Source: Cytobacillus oceanisediminis 2691 (lineage in GTDB: Bacteria; Bacillota; Bacilli; Bacillales; Cytobacillaceae). From it: a DNA stretch of 64,000 bases. Below, piece by piece: positions 1 through 8,339 of the stretch (within the stretch, counting starts at the first letter, position 1; every line of letters begins with the position of its first letter). Where the stretch lies: contig NZ_VEEP01000010.1 in assembly GCF_007678455.1 (NCBI RefSeq), positions 1-64,000 of the forward strand. The letters run 5' to 3'. Made by a program: the position numbers and the translations under genes. The notes under the pieces were generated by a model, which had not been told where the DNA came from, did no database searches, and saw nothing but the letters and a program-made list of their open reading frames with translations.

Positions 1-234
1 TCCATAAACTCGCCAGAGTATTAGTAGGAATGGCCAGAAAGAATGATTCTTATCGTTCCGAGAAGATCCAATCGATTACGCCAATAGCTGCCTAACGTTT
101 AGTTAATAATTAAAGAAATACTTTAGATTTAATACCTTTCGAATACTGCCTTTTTCGCAGGACTCAAAGAATGTACAAGTACCGGATTTATTGAACAAAA
201 GGGCTCAGACCCGTTTCTTTAGAAAGACCGGCCT

Positions 235-531
235 CTACCACTTGGATAGGTGTAACGAAGGAATGAGAGGGCTTTTGACCCGTTGAGACATGGGAGTGAA
301 AACCTCCAGGGGTAGCGTGGAGAAAACGTACATTATATGGAAATCATTGGATTTAGCAGTAAATCCTTTATTAAAGTACGCCTTCAGGTAGCCATAATGT
401 TCAGACTCATTCAATCTATCCCCTACTATTCTTTCAAGTGATTTGAAATCCTGCGAATAAGTGAGTATTCGAGAGATAATGGTATCTAACTGAGGGAGTT
501 CAATAAGGAATTCAATAAAAACAGCCGCCAC
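235..531 (-). CDS. Doubtful 98-aa hypothetical ORF
   Basis: An open frame of 98 codons with no family I recognise, no signal peptide and no membrane segment. The composition is protein-like (an acidic/aromatic middle, HYGYLKAYF) but there is no convincing ribosome binding site in front of it. It may be the decayed end of a gene. The flanking 1-234 and 532-582 hold nothing I can name. Confidence 0.2.
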   Translation of the reverse strand: MAAVFIEFLIELPQLDTIISRILTYSQDFKSLERIVGDRLNESEHYGYLKAYFNKGFTAKSNDFHIMYVFSTLPLEVFTPMSQRVKSPLIPSLHLSKW

Positions 532-582
532 CTATGGAAGCTGGATATTGACCAACGCATCCGTTGTTTAGGTAAGAATCTA

Positions 583-1011
583 CTATTGATTTGTTACGAT
601 TAATTTTCGTGTTTTAACGTCGTATATTTTATAACTAATTTCAAACATATGATCTTTTGTAACTGTGAGCTCGCAATAATATGGAATTGACTTTCCATAA
701 GCATCAAGTGCAGGAATATCTCTGAAGGTAAATATTTCATCTGAATCGAGTATTCTAAAGGTCGTTACTGATGAACGACCTGATGAATCGATTTCGATAA
801 CACATTTCCCTGCGACGACATCATATTCCTTAAGAACCATATATTTTATGCTTGGAAGAGTAATGGCTAAAAATAAAACACCAAGTAAAAGGATTCCCAA
901 GCTCTTACCTATATTTAATATTGAATAATCCTTGTTACTATACATACCACTAAAAATAAACACTGCCCCTAAAACAAACAAGACTCCAAGTATGAGTATT
1001 AAATAATACAT
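583..1011 (-). CDS. Hypothetical two-helix membrane protein
   Basis: I chose the Met that opens the hydrophobic stretch (MYYLILILGVLFVLG), giving about 142 residues. An upstream Met would add about 34 hydrophilic residues. There are two predicted membrane helices in the first 60 residues, then a soluble beta-rich tail of about 80 residues (KCVIEIDSSGRSSVTTF, later FTFRDIPALDAYGKSIPYYCEL) that probably faces outside. No family recognised. It is a single gene on the minus strand with a weak ribosome binding site, so the start is uncertain. Confidence 0.55.
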   Translation of the reverse strand: MYYLILILGVLFVLGAVFIFSGMYSNKDYSILNIGKSLGILLLGVLFLAITLPSIKYMVLKEYDVVAGKCVIEIDSSGRSSVTTFRILDSDEIFTFRDIPALDAYGKSIPYYCELTVTKDHMFEISYKIYDVKTRKLIVTNQ

Positions 1012-1216
1012 GAAAATCTCTTGATTTCCCAATTCCAATCCCTCTTTTAGCTTAATCAAAACTCGATTGATTTTGTATAAATTTATACGAGTTAATTGTA
1101 AAGAAGGTTTCACATTGTTTTACTTGCAGGTTCTCCAGATGATTGATTAAAATGGTTGGTATTTTAGCAAATAAAATGACATTCCTATGATGCTAATCCC
1201 AAGTCCATAAAAAAGA

Positions 1217-1236
1217 GGATAGACATAGGTCTATCC
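1217..1236 (-). terminator. Intrinsic terminator of the SurA-like gene
   Basis: Perfect 8-bp stem GGATAGAC / GTCTATCC with a 4-nt loop, followed on the minus strand by TCTTTTTT. It lies just after the stop of the lipoprotein gene at 1266. Confidence 0.85.
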
Positions 1237-1265
1237 CCCATTAAAAATCCGAGGCAGGAACCTTT

Positions 1266-1964
1266 CTACGCCTTACGGATTTTCACTTTATCTTCATTGT
1301 CTTTGCGGATTTTTTCCACTAGCTGGGTGATCTTTTCATCTTTCTTTTGTGCTAGAACTTGCTGCTCAAGCTGTGGTTTGATTTTTTCGAGTTCTTCTGG
1401 CTTTTGCTTTTGGCCTTCAGCTTGCTGCTTGTATTGATCATACATTGCCTGGATTTCTTCATCGGAGGCTTCTACCTTGCCGATCTTGCTGTCCAGATAT
1501 TGTGTGACAGTCATTTGCTTTTTCAGTTGGGCCTTAAGTTCTTTCTCACTCAATTTGTTCTTTTTCAATGCTTCTTCATACTGTTTTTCATCTTCGAAGT
1601 TGGTTTTGATCTTTTCCAATTCTGCATCGATTTCTTTCTGTTCAACAGAGACGCCGTCCTTCTCTGCTGTCTGGAGAAGCAGCTCCGCATTGATCATTTG
1701 ATCCAGAACAGACTTTTCAAGTTGTTCCTTCATCTTGCTATCCATCTGGTCTGCCGGCATACCTTGCTGTTCGTAAGTTGCCTTCATGGCATCCAGTTCT
1801 TTTTTATATTCTTTTTTTGAAATATCTTTTCCATCTACTGTTGCAACTATATCTTCTTTATTTTCTTTTTCAGCATTCCCTTTCGAGCTATCATTGCTGC
1901 ATGCGCCAAGCACTAGGGCGGCGATGCTCAAGAAAAGAACGCCTGTTAAAAATCGCTTCATCAT
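1266..1964 (-). CDS. SurA N-terminal-domain lipoprotein (foldase-like)
   Basis: About 232 residues. Begins with a lipoprotein signal peptide ending in the lipobox LVLGAC, so the mature protein should be lipid-anchored on the outer face of the membrane. The rest is highly charged and helical and matches the SurA/PrsA N-terminal chaperone region: VATVDGKDISKKEYKKEL, then QLEKSVLDQMINAELLLQ and EIDAELEKIK. There is no parvulin isomerase domain, so it is a PrsA-like chaperone module without the catalytic part. ATG chosen because AGGGGAG lies 9 nt upstream; the in-frame TTG two codons earlier is less well placed. Monocistronic, with its own terminator. Confidence 0.85.
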   Translation of the reverse strand: MMKRFLTGVLFLSIAALVLGACSNDSSKGNAEKENKEDIVATVDGKDISKKEYKKELDAMKATYEQQGMPADQMDSKMKEQLEKSVLDQMINAELLLQTAEKDGVSVEQKEIDAELEKIKTNFEDEKQYEEALKKNKLSEKELKAQLKKQMTVTQYLDSKIGKVEASDEEIQAMYDQYKQQAEGQKQKPEELEKIKPQLEQQVLAQKKDEKITQLVEKIRKDNEDKVKIRKA

Positions 1965-2121
1965 AAACAAACTCCCCTTTCAACCAACATGTCCGTCATA
2001 GTATCACATTTCTCGAAGAAATAGAAGGTTTTAAAGGAATTGTTATTGGATTGTAATATAGTTAATGATAAAAAAGTCCCGAAAATCACACATAATAGTT
2101 TGGCTCCTACAGCACAACCAA

Positions 2122-2952
2122 TCAGTCACCACTCAAAGGGAATAAAGGATATTCCCACTGATGCGTACACTCTTCCAGCATATAATAGCCTCGCTCTTCA
2201 TTCGGCACGATGCGGTTGCACTGCTGTCTTGGAATGGGTCCCTTATCTTCTTCGCTTGTCACATCAATCCAGCTCTCACCTGTTGCTTCGTCATAACGTG
2301 TTGTCAGCCGGTTTCCATTGACTACAATGATGTGGCCGTTTTCTTTCATCTCGGCTTTTTTCATGAAAGTCACGATATCACTAGTGTGATCAGCTACACT
2401 CTGCCCTGGCTTGAACGGTCCAAGATGAACCTCTTTCATTCCCTTCCAGGCAGGAAAACGCACCGTGCTTTCCGTCACCCATTCAGCCCTGTCCACACCG
2501 AGGATTCCTTCCGCATCCAAACCTGGATGTTCCGTTCCCTGTACAACCATGGTGATCGATTGATCATCAAGCAGTTTGCCAATCAAGCCAAACCTTGTTC
2601 TGTAAAAATGGTATTGATACGTCGTTTCGCCTAGCGAAAAGAATCGGTATTCAATGACGACGGACTGGTTGTTCCACGGCGATTCAATTTTCTTAAAGTG
2701 ATTTTCCTTGACCAGAAGCATGAGACCGTGAAGCAGCATAACCGGAACGATCACGGTCACTCCAATGGCTGCACCCCATTTTTTGCGACGGGATGACCGA
2801 TAAGCGATGACCGCTAAAACAATCACATTTGCGGCCAATGGAATCAAGTACCCCGTTGGCTTCAAAAACAGAAAGAAGTATCCTGCCATATGCATGATGA
2901 CAAGCAATAAGTCCATACCAGCTAACAACCATAATGCTATTTTATTGTTCAT
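2122..2952 (-). CDS. Membrane protein of unknown function
   Basis: About 276 residues from the ATG preceded by GGGGAAG. The first 85 residues hold three hydrophobic segments (ALWLLAGMDLLLVIMHMAGYF; LIPLAANVIVLAVIAY; GVTVIVPVMLLHGLML). The remaining 190 residues look extracytoplasmic and beta-rich (VVIEYRFFSLGETTYQYHFYRT). I do not recognise the family. The stop lies in an A/T-rich stretch about 150 bp past the neighbouring lipoprotein's start; the opposite side faces the serine hydrolase gene divergently. Regulation not evident. Confidence 0.7.
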   Translation of the reverse strand: MNNKIALWLLAGMDLLLVIMHMAGYFFLFLKPTGYLIPLAANVIVLAVIAYRSSRRKKWGAAIGVTVIVPVMLLHGLMLLVKENHFKKIESPWNNQSVVIEYRFFSLGETTYQYHFYRTRFGLIGKLLDDQSITMVVQGTEHPGLDAEGILGVDRAEWVTESTVRFPAWKGMKEVHLGPFKPGQSVADHTSDIVTFMKKAEMKENGHIIVVNGNRLTTRYDEATGESWIDVTSEEDKGPIPRQQCNRIVPNEERGYYMLEECTHQWEYPLFPLSGD

Positions 2953-3064
2953 TGCTTCTTCCCCACTTTTATTTAAAAACATTCGTCAACCCTGACCGAT
3001 AACATCCAACTTTGTATATTTATGGTAACATAAAAACAGGTCATACATAGCACTGGAGGTTGAA

Positions 3065-4087
3065 TTGAAGAATTTGAATCAGGTTTTATCAGGTATTCAC
3101 ACAAAGATCGATTTTTCAGGTACGGTTTTCGTCCAGCAGGGGAATGCTCCGGCAGCAAGTGCAAGCTTTGGCTTTTCCAACCGCTCGGATCAGGTAAAAA
3201 ACAACACTGACACGCGTTTCGGCATCGCTTCTGGCTGCAAGCTGTTCACGGCAATTGCCATTTGCCAGCTTGTCGAGGATGGAAAACTCACCTTTGATAC
3301 GAGATTGAGAGACTGTCTTGACATCAAGTTTCCTAGATTTAATGAAGAGATTACGATTCAACATTTGCTGACGCATACCTCGGGGATTCCTGATTATTTT
3401 GATGAAAAAATCATGGATGATTTCGAGGATCTCTGGGTGGCGAGACCGATGTACCACATCAGGAACCTCAGCGATTTTTTGCCGATGTTCCAAAATGAAC
3501 AAATGAAAGCTGCTCCCGGTGAAGCTTTTCACTACAATAATGCTGGCTATATTTTACTCGGACTGATTGTTGAACAGGCTTCCAAGATGACATTCACGGA
3601 TTATGTCGAGGAACATATTTTCAAAAGAGCTGGCATGAATGATTCAGGTTATTTTTCATTTGATCAATTGCCCGCCAATACAGCGACCGGCTATATCGAT
3701 CTTCCTGACGGAACATGGAAAACCAATATCTATTCCCTGCCGGTAAAAGGCGGCTCTGACGGAGGAGCCTATATCACCGTAAACGACATGGCCGAGCTGT
3801 GGAAAGCGTTATTTGGGCAGCTTTTACTCACAAAGGAGACCTTGGAACGACTGCTCACCCCCCACGCGCAAGCCAACGAAACCGGCTATTACGGGTACGG
3901 CATCTGGATCAAGAATGAATCCGGGCAAGTAGCTAAATACCATGTGATGGGCTATGACCCAGGAGTCAGCTTCCACTCCGCCTACTACCCGGCCACCCAG
4001 GCCATCGCCGTGGTCTGCTCCAATAAATCCGAGGGTGCCTATGACATCATGGAGGCTGTGGAACAGGGGCTCTTAAGCGGTATTTGA
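3065..4087 (+). CDS. Serine hydrolase, beta-lactamase/DD-peptidase fold (class C type)
   Basis: 340 residues, TTG start 5 nt after GGAGG. The beta-lactamase family signature is present: SxxK as SGCK (residues about 56-59; Ser is the nucleophile), the YxN element as YNN (about 156-158), and QHLLTHTSGIPDY after the first motif, typical of the EstB/AmpC/FmtA-like group. There is no signal peptide, so the enzyme is probably cytoplasmic and acts as an esterase or peptidase rather than an antibiotic resistance enzyme. Substrate cannot be read from the sequence. Monocistronic, divergent from the membrane-protein gene at 2952. Confidence 0.88.
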   Translation: MKNLNQVLSGIHTKIDFSGTVFVQQGNAPAASASFGFSNRSDQVKNNTDTRFGIASGCKLFTAIAICQLVEDGKLTFDTRLRDCLDIKFPRFNEEITIQHLLTHTSGIPDYFDEKIMDDFEDLWVARPMYHIRNLSDFLPMFQNEQMKAAPGEAFHYNNAGYILLGLIVEQASKMTFTDYVEEHIFKRAGMNDSGYFSFDQLPANTATGYIDLPDGTWKTNIYSLPVKGGSDGGAYITVNDMAELWKALFGQLLLTKETLERLLTPHAQANETGYYGYGIWIKNESGQVAKYHVMGYDPGVSFHSAYYPATQAIAVVCSNKSEGAYDIMEAVEQGLLSGI

Positions 4088-4170
4088 ATTAGCTAGTTAC
4101 ATAGGTACGTGATTTTAATATATGGTGGTGTTGCAAAATCATTTCAAAATGGAAAATCTATCAAGGCATT

Positions 4171-4641
4171 ATGATCATCATTTTGGTCATTCTCGCTTTC
4201 ATAGCAGACTTGTATAAGGACAATCTTTCTAGCAATACCGTTCAATATCCATATTTGCAATTTCTCTTATCAACTTTGTTCATTGCCGCTGTTTTAGGAA
4301 TAATTAGCTTGATCTTATATTTTCAAACGAAGACGAGCCAATCATTCTTAATCCATCCGGCATGGGATAAAATGAATATCGTGGTATTGGTGGTCTTTTT
4401 CCTTTCAGTCGTCATTTTCATTAGCCTGGTCATGTTTACTCCATTGGCGTCCGCAGTGGAACATAGCCGCTGGATCTTGTATATCATTCTTTACTACTTT
4501 CTATTTTTAGCCAATGTTTTAACCTTATCGATTGTTCATAAAAATAATAAAAGTTTAGGAAATCAACAAAAAATCAGATCATCATTTGTTTGGACATTAT
4601 TGATCCTATTGCTGGTGATTTTCTTCATTCCTGGATTGTAA
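4171..4641 (+). CDS. Small polytopic membrane protein, unknown
   Basis: 156 residues from the ATG at 4171, with four hydrophobic helices (IIILVILAFIADLY; LLSTLFIAAVLGIISLILYF; IVVLVVFFLSVVIFISLVMF; WTLLILLLVIFFIPGL). That ATG lacks a proper ribosome binding site. GGTGGTG sits about 8-10 nt before ATC ATT TCA AAA TGG at 4138, so the real start may be a rare ATT/ATC codon adding IISKWKIYQGI, which would supply the usual positively charged N-terminus. No family recognised. Ends just before a strong bidirectional terminator. Confidence 0.65.
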   Translation: MIIILVILAFIADLYKDNLSSNTVQYPYLQFLLSTLFIAAVLGIISLILYFQTKTSQSFLIHPAWDKMNIVVLVVFFLSVVIFISLVMFTPLASAVEHSRWILYIILYYFLFLANVLTLSIVHKNNKSLGNQQKIRSSFVWTLLILLLVIFFIPGL

Positions 4642-4650
4642 GCGAAATAT

Positions 4651-4680
4651 AAAGAGGATAGCTTAGTGGCTATCCTCTTT
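4651..4680. terminator. Bidirectional intrinsic terminator
   Basis: Perfect 12-bp stem AAAGAGGATAGC / GCTATCCTCTTT with a 6-nt loop and A/T runs on both sides. Serves the membrane protein (plus strand) and the Uma2 gene (minus strand). Confidence 0.9.
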
Positions 4681-4709
4681 TGTATACACATATTGTCTAA
4701 GCCTTCGAT

Positions 4710-5273
4710 TTAAGCAAAGATTTTCTCTACATCAACGTTGAATTCTTTCAAGAACGCCGACCTTATGATGCCTTTATCTTTAGCAACGTCATGTAATTTA
4801 AATGTCTTCTTTTCATCTAAGACATACACTTGAATGGTATTTATGAGCGGATTCACGATCCAATATTCCTTTACACCAAACTGCATGTAAAGGTTCAGTT
4901 TGAAAACCAGGTCATGCGATTGATTCGAAGGACTAATAATCTCAATGATCAGTGAAGGAACCCCTACATATCTATTTTCCTGGAAACCTGTTTTGTCGCA
5001 AATGATAGAAAGATCAGGGATAACAATCCTGGTCCCTTCCATATGATCGCTCTTTAGCTCTACATCAAACGGCGCTTGGAACACCTCACATCCTGAGCCA
5101 TCAAGCAGCTGGAACAACTGAGCATGCAAACGTCCTGATATTCTTTGATGCTTCGTGGAAGGAGAAGGTGTCATAAAAACCATACCGTCTATATACTCCA
5201 GTAGCTGGTCGGAATCCTCTCTATATCGATAAAATTCACTTAGTGATATACGTCGATCTTCTGGTAAGCTCAT
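4710..5273 (-). CDS. Uma2 family (DUF820) putative endonuclease-fold protein
   Basis: 187 residues, ATG chosen because GGAAGGGTGAG precedes it; an upstream frame extension of 32 codons lacks a binding site. Typical Uma2/DUF820 features: N-terminal YIDGMVFMTPSPSTKHQ, the core VIPDLSIICD, VGVPSLIIEIISPSNQSHD and KEYWIVNPLINTIQVY. The E-I-x-S-P-S and D residues correspond to the PD-(D/E)xK-like active site of the fold. The cellular role of the family is not established; copies are abundant in cyanobacteria and sporadic in Bacillus. Stands alone. Confidence 0.85.
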   Translation of the reverse strand: MSLPEDRRISLSEFYRYREDSDQLLEYIDGMVFMTPSPSTKHQRISGRLHAQLFQLLDGSGCEVFQAPFDVELKSDHMEGTRIVIPDLSIICDKTGFQENRYVGVPSLIIEIISPSNQSHDLVFKLNLYMQFGVKEYWIVNPLINTIQVYVLDEKKTFKLHDVAKDKGIIRSAFLKEFNVDVEKIFA

Positions 5274-5459
5274 GATCTCACCCTTCCTGCTTTTAATTTC
5301 ATTATATAATATACGCTTTATATTCACCAAGGAACACAAACGGGACAGAGGGACGGTGATGTGCCCCAATAAGTTTTATTCCCTTCGCTGAAGGCTAAAT
5401 GTAGTTATGCACTTGCTTGTTGTGGAATAGTATGAACAAATACGAAAAGGAAAGCTGGG

Positions 5460-6188
5460 ATGAGGATGGGACGATTTCTTTTAATTCTGCTTGCCTCGAT
5501 CGTTGTGGTCGCGGTCAATGCACTTGCGAATATTCTGCCGATCAATGGGCAGAACACCGGGGAAATTTCGAATAAGCTGTATGTTTTGTTTACTCCGGCA
5601 GGATATGTTTTTGGCATCTGGGGATTGATTTATTTTTTATTGTTCATTTGGACAATCAGGCAGTTTCCGGCTTCACGAAGGGATTTGCCGGTCTACCAAA
5701 AGTCCGCTCCGCTTTATGTGCTAAGCTCTGTCCTCAATACCGCCTGGATTCTTTTATGGCATTACGAGTTCTTCCTATTGACGGTTTTTGTAATGATTGG
5801 TTTGCTGCTGACACTTATCAAGCTTTATCAGCTGATCAAAAATGAAGAACATTCTTTTTGGGATCTGCTCCCTTTTTCTGTCTACCTCGGCTGGATCAGC
5901 GTCGCCACCATCGCGAATATCAGCTATTACTTGAAATATATCGGCTGGAACGGCTTCGGTCTATCCGATGTGGCCTGGACACTCATCATGCTCGTTATCG
6001 CTACACTCCTGGCTGTTTATTTTCAATATAAAAATGAGGATCGCATCTATCCACTGGTCTTCGTCTGGGCCTTCATTGGAATCGGTGTTAAAAATGCTGC
6101 CGCCCATCCGCTAGTGAGCACCACTTCCTATGTCTTATCTGCCATCATCCTGATCACGATTGTATTCGGAGTGTTCAAGAAGCGTTGA
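5460..6188 (+). CDS. TspO/MBR-like tryptophan-rich membrane protein
   Basis: 242 residues with six to seven hydrophobic segments. The signature LFTPAGYVFGIWGLIYFLLF followed by Trp-rich helices (TAWILLWHYEFF; YLKYIGWNGFGLSDVAWTLIM) matches the bacterial TspO/MBR-related group of extended length (usual TspO is about 160 residues and five helices). Family members bind porphyrins or other lipophilic ligands; function here cannot be inferred. Start ATG follows AAGGAAAGC; a second in-frame ATG two codons later is also possible. No partner genes. Confidence 0.75.
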   Translation: MRMGRFLLILLASIVVVAVNALANILPINGQNTGEISNKLYVLFTPAGYVFGIWGLIYFLLFIWTIRQFPASRRDLPVYQKSAPLYVLSSVLNTAWILLWHYEFFLLTVFVMIGLLLTLIKLYQLIKNEEHSFWDLLPFSVYLGWISVATIANISYYLKYIGWNGFGLSDVAWTLIMLVIATLLAVYFQYKNEDRIYPLVFVWAFIGIGVKNAAAHPLVSTTSYVLSAIILITIVFGVFKKR

Positions 6189-6214
6189 CACTGGTCATTG
6201 TTTCAGGATTCCAG

Positions 6215-6502
6215 CTACGGTGCCAATCGAAAAAATTCATCTATAAAATCCATAATGATGGCATAGCCGAAAAGACTAATAGGCACAAGATTGACAATCA
6301 AGACAAAAATCCTTTTCAATAAACTCTCTTTGCTGAACATCGAAATGATGCTGAAAGGGATGCCAACCAAGGTAAGGATGAATATGAATGATCCAAGTTC
6401 TCTTGGTATAGATGTGAAAAGCGAAAGAGGAATCACAATGATTACAGCTATCGCGATAAAGAATGACATGGTTGTGAAGATTTTTAGCTCTTTCCTTTTC
6501 AA
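6215..6502 (-). CDS. Small membrane protein, unknown
   Basis: About 95 residues. A TTG start (LKRKELKIFTTMSFF) is preferred because AGAGGTG lies 6 nt before it; a GTG three codons upstream would overlap that binding site. Three hydrophobic helices (TTMSFFIAIAVIIVIPLSLF; LGSFIFILTLVGIPFSIISM; IFVLIVNLVPISLFGYAIIM) and a basic N-terminus. No family recognised. Convergent with the TspO-like gene. Confidence 0.6.
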   Translation of the reverse strand: MKRKELKIFTTMSFFIAIAVIIVIPLSLFTSIPRELGSFIFILTLVGIPFSIISMFSKESLLKRIFVLIVNLVPISLFGYAIIMDFIDEFFRLAP

Positions 6503-6684
6503 GTGATTCACCTCTTTCTTCCTTATATAATCATCTCATATTGGATTCTATCTTTTAAAGGATTTTATCGCTTCCCTTCATGCCTCCGTTTAGAAGGATA
6601 TTCAAAGTTGGTATCGAATAGAGATAGAATAAATAAGCTCTTGTCGGCAGTTTTATGGTTGTGAAAACAAAGGGGGAATTACAA

Positions 6685-7632
6685 ATGATCTCATTAAAAG
6701 ATGTGAAGGAAGCGCGGGAACGAATTAGCGACATCGTTCATGTAACACCTATCCTAAAATCAGACCAACTATCGATGGCATGCGGCAACCAGATTTTTTT
6801 CAAATCAGAGCACTTGCAAAAGACTGGCTCATTCAAGATCCGCGGCGCGAGTAATAAAGTGAAACAAGCTGTCGAGAATGGCGCAAAGTATGTAACCGCA
6901 GCCTCCTCGGGCAATCACGGCCAGGCAGTTTCCTATGTGGCGAATAAATATGGAGTGCCTGCTACCATTGTCGTTCCAGAGGATATCAGCCAATGTAAAA
7001 TGAACGCCATTCAAGCCTATAATGGCAAGACCGAAATGTGCGGCATAACGTCTGCGGAGCGGCTGCCAAGGGCCCAGGAAATCGCTGAGCAAGAAAATGG
7101 TGTATTCATCCCACCCTATGACGATCCGTATATCATGGCTGGTCAGGGAACGGTAGGATTGGAGGTTCTCGAACAGATACAAGATGTCGATGCCGTGATT
7201 GTTCCGATTGGCGGTGGCGGTCTTCTTTCGGGGATACTCACTGCCATAAAAGAGACAAACCCACGGATCAAAGTAATCGGTGTAGAACCCGAGATTGCGA
7301 ATGACACTTATCTATCTTTAAAAAACAAGAAGATCACCGCAATCCCAGCCACCTCCACAATCGCTGATGGCTTGAGGAGCAGCCAGCCTGGAGACCTGAC
7401 CTTCCCTGTCCTGATGAAATACCTCGATGACCTTGTCCTGGTCAGTGAAGAAGAAATCCGCCATGCATTTAGCTTCGTTTTGGAACGAATGAAACAGCTG
7501 ATCGAACCTTCAAGCGCAACAACAGTCGCAGCTGCCATGCATAACAAACTGCCTTTTAAGGATAAAAAAGTGGTGACCGTCATTTCAGGCGGGAATGTGG
7601 ATTTGGGGAAGATCTCTGGATTGATCAGCTAA
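6685..7632 (+). CDS. PLP-dependent threonine/serine dehydratase
   Basis: About 315 residues from the ATG preceded by GGGGGAATTACAA. Type II PLP fold: the Schiff-base lysine lies in TGSFKIRGA (about residue 53), the substrate loop is ASSGNHGQA (about 76-84), and the phosphate-binding glycine loop is GGGGLLSG (about 178-185); C-terminal VISGGNVD completes the cofactor site. Deaminates L-threonine or L-serine to the 2-oxo acid and ammonia. There is no C-terminal ACT regulatory domain, so it is the short catabolic/TdcB or serine-racemase-like form rather than isoleucine-feedback-controlled IlvA. Monocistronic. Confidence 0.9.
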   Translation: MISLKDVKEARERISDIVHVTPILKSDQLSMACGNQIFFKSEHLQKTGSFKIRGASNKVKQAVENGAKYVTAASSGNHGQAVSYVANKYGVPATIVVPEDISQCKMNAIQAYNGKTEMCGITSAERLPRAQEIAEQENGVFIPPYDDPYIMAGQGTVGLEVLEQIQDVDAVIVPIGGGGLLSGILTAIKETNPRIKVIGVEPEIANDTYLSLKNKKITAIPATSTIADGLRSSQPGDLTFPVLMKYLDDLVLVSEEEIRHAFSFVLERMKQLIEPSSATTVAAAMHNKLPFKDKKVVTVISGGNVDLGKISGLIS

Positions 7633-7643
7633 AGAAAAGGAAA

Positions 7644-7720
7644 TGGGGACGGTTCTCCCGTCCCCAAGGTTATATTTTATTCTTCTGTCGGGACACCAGA
7701 ACCGTCCCCGTGTCCCATCC
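7644..7720. repeat. GGGACGGTTCT-type inverted repeat element
   Basis: Imperfect inverted repeat of about 75 bp: GGGGACGGTTCT at the left end and AGAACCGTCCCC near the right end, with a GGGACACC segment between. Sits right after the dehydratase stop. Related copies occur at about 39675 and 40758, with partial copies at 14122 and 49500. Confidence 0.75.
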
Positions 7721-7730
7721 TTTTCTACTC

Positions 7731-8339
7731 TTACCTCTCGTGTCCCAGGTACCACTGCGCCGCAGCTTCGACTTCCTCACGGGTCAACTGATGGCCTCTA
7801 TTCTCCCAATGGAGTTTCACATCAGCACCAGCTTTCTCAAGCAGGGATTTAAGTTGTTCAGATTCCATCGGTGAGCAGATTGGATCATTCGTTCCTGCCG
7901 CAATGAATACCGGAGTTCCTGTCAGGTCAGGCAGTTCAATACCTCTTCTCGGCACCATTGGGTGATGAAGGATGGCTCCCTTCAAGGCATTTTCATAGTG
8001 GAACAGCAGGCTTGCCGCGATATTCGCTCCGTTTGAATAACCGACGGCAATCACATTGTTACGGTCAAAGTCGTATTTTTCAGCTGCTTCATCAAGGAAT
8101 TCATTCAATTCTTTTGTCCGGAAAATTAAATCCTCTTCGTCAAACACACCTTCTGCCAGCCTTTTGAAAAATCTTGGCATTCCGTTTTCCAATACGTTCC
8201 CGCGGACACTTAAGACAGAAGCTTCATCATCAATCATTCCAGCTAGAGGCAGCAGGTCCAATTCATTGCCTCCTGTGCCGTGAAGCATTAATAATGTTGG
8301 TTTTGTTGATACCTTACCCTTGTTGAATATATGTTTCAT
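7731..8339 (-). CDS. mhqD: MhqD-like alpha/beta hydrolase (carboxylesterase)
   Basis: 202 residues. Alpha/beta hydrolase with LMLHGTGGNELDL (oxyanion region), the nucleophile elbow VAVGYSNGAN (Ser about residue 100), and a late GTNDPICSP Asp and NRGHQLT His completing the triad. Matches the phospholipase/carboxylesterase family of B. subtilis MhqD (YodD), induced by quinones under MhqR. Its ATG overlaps the stop of the upstream dioxygenase by 4 bp (ATGA), so they are translationally coupled. Last gene of the electrophile-response operon that starts at the MarR gene or at the operator before doxX. Exact substrate unknown. Confidence 0.85.
   Translation of the reverse strand: MKHIFNKGKVSTKPTLLMLHGTGGNELDLLPLAGMIDDEASVLSVRGNVLENGMPRFFKRLAEGVFDEEDLIFRTKELNEFLDEAAEKYDFDRNNVIAVGYSNGANIAASLLFHYENALKGAILHHPMVPRRGIELPDLTGTPVFIAAGTNDPICSPMESEQLKSLLEKAGADVKLHWENRGHQLTREEVEAAAQWYLGHER

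Noticed and set aside
1359-1820. 153-codon ORF on the plus strand
   Set aside because: Antisense of the SurA-like lipoprotein gene; Phe/Leu-rich composition comes from its Lys/Glu codons.
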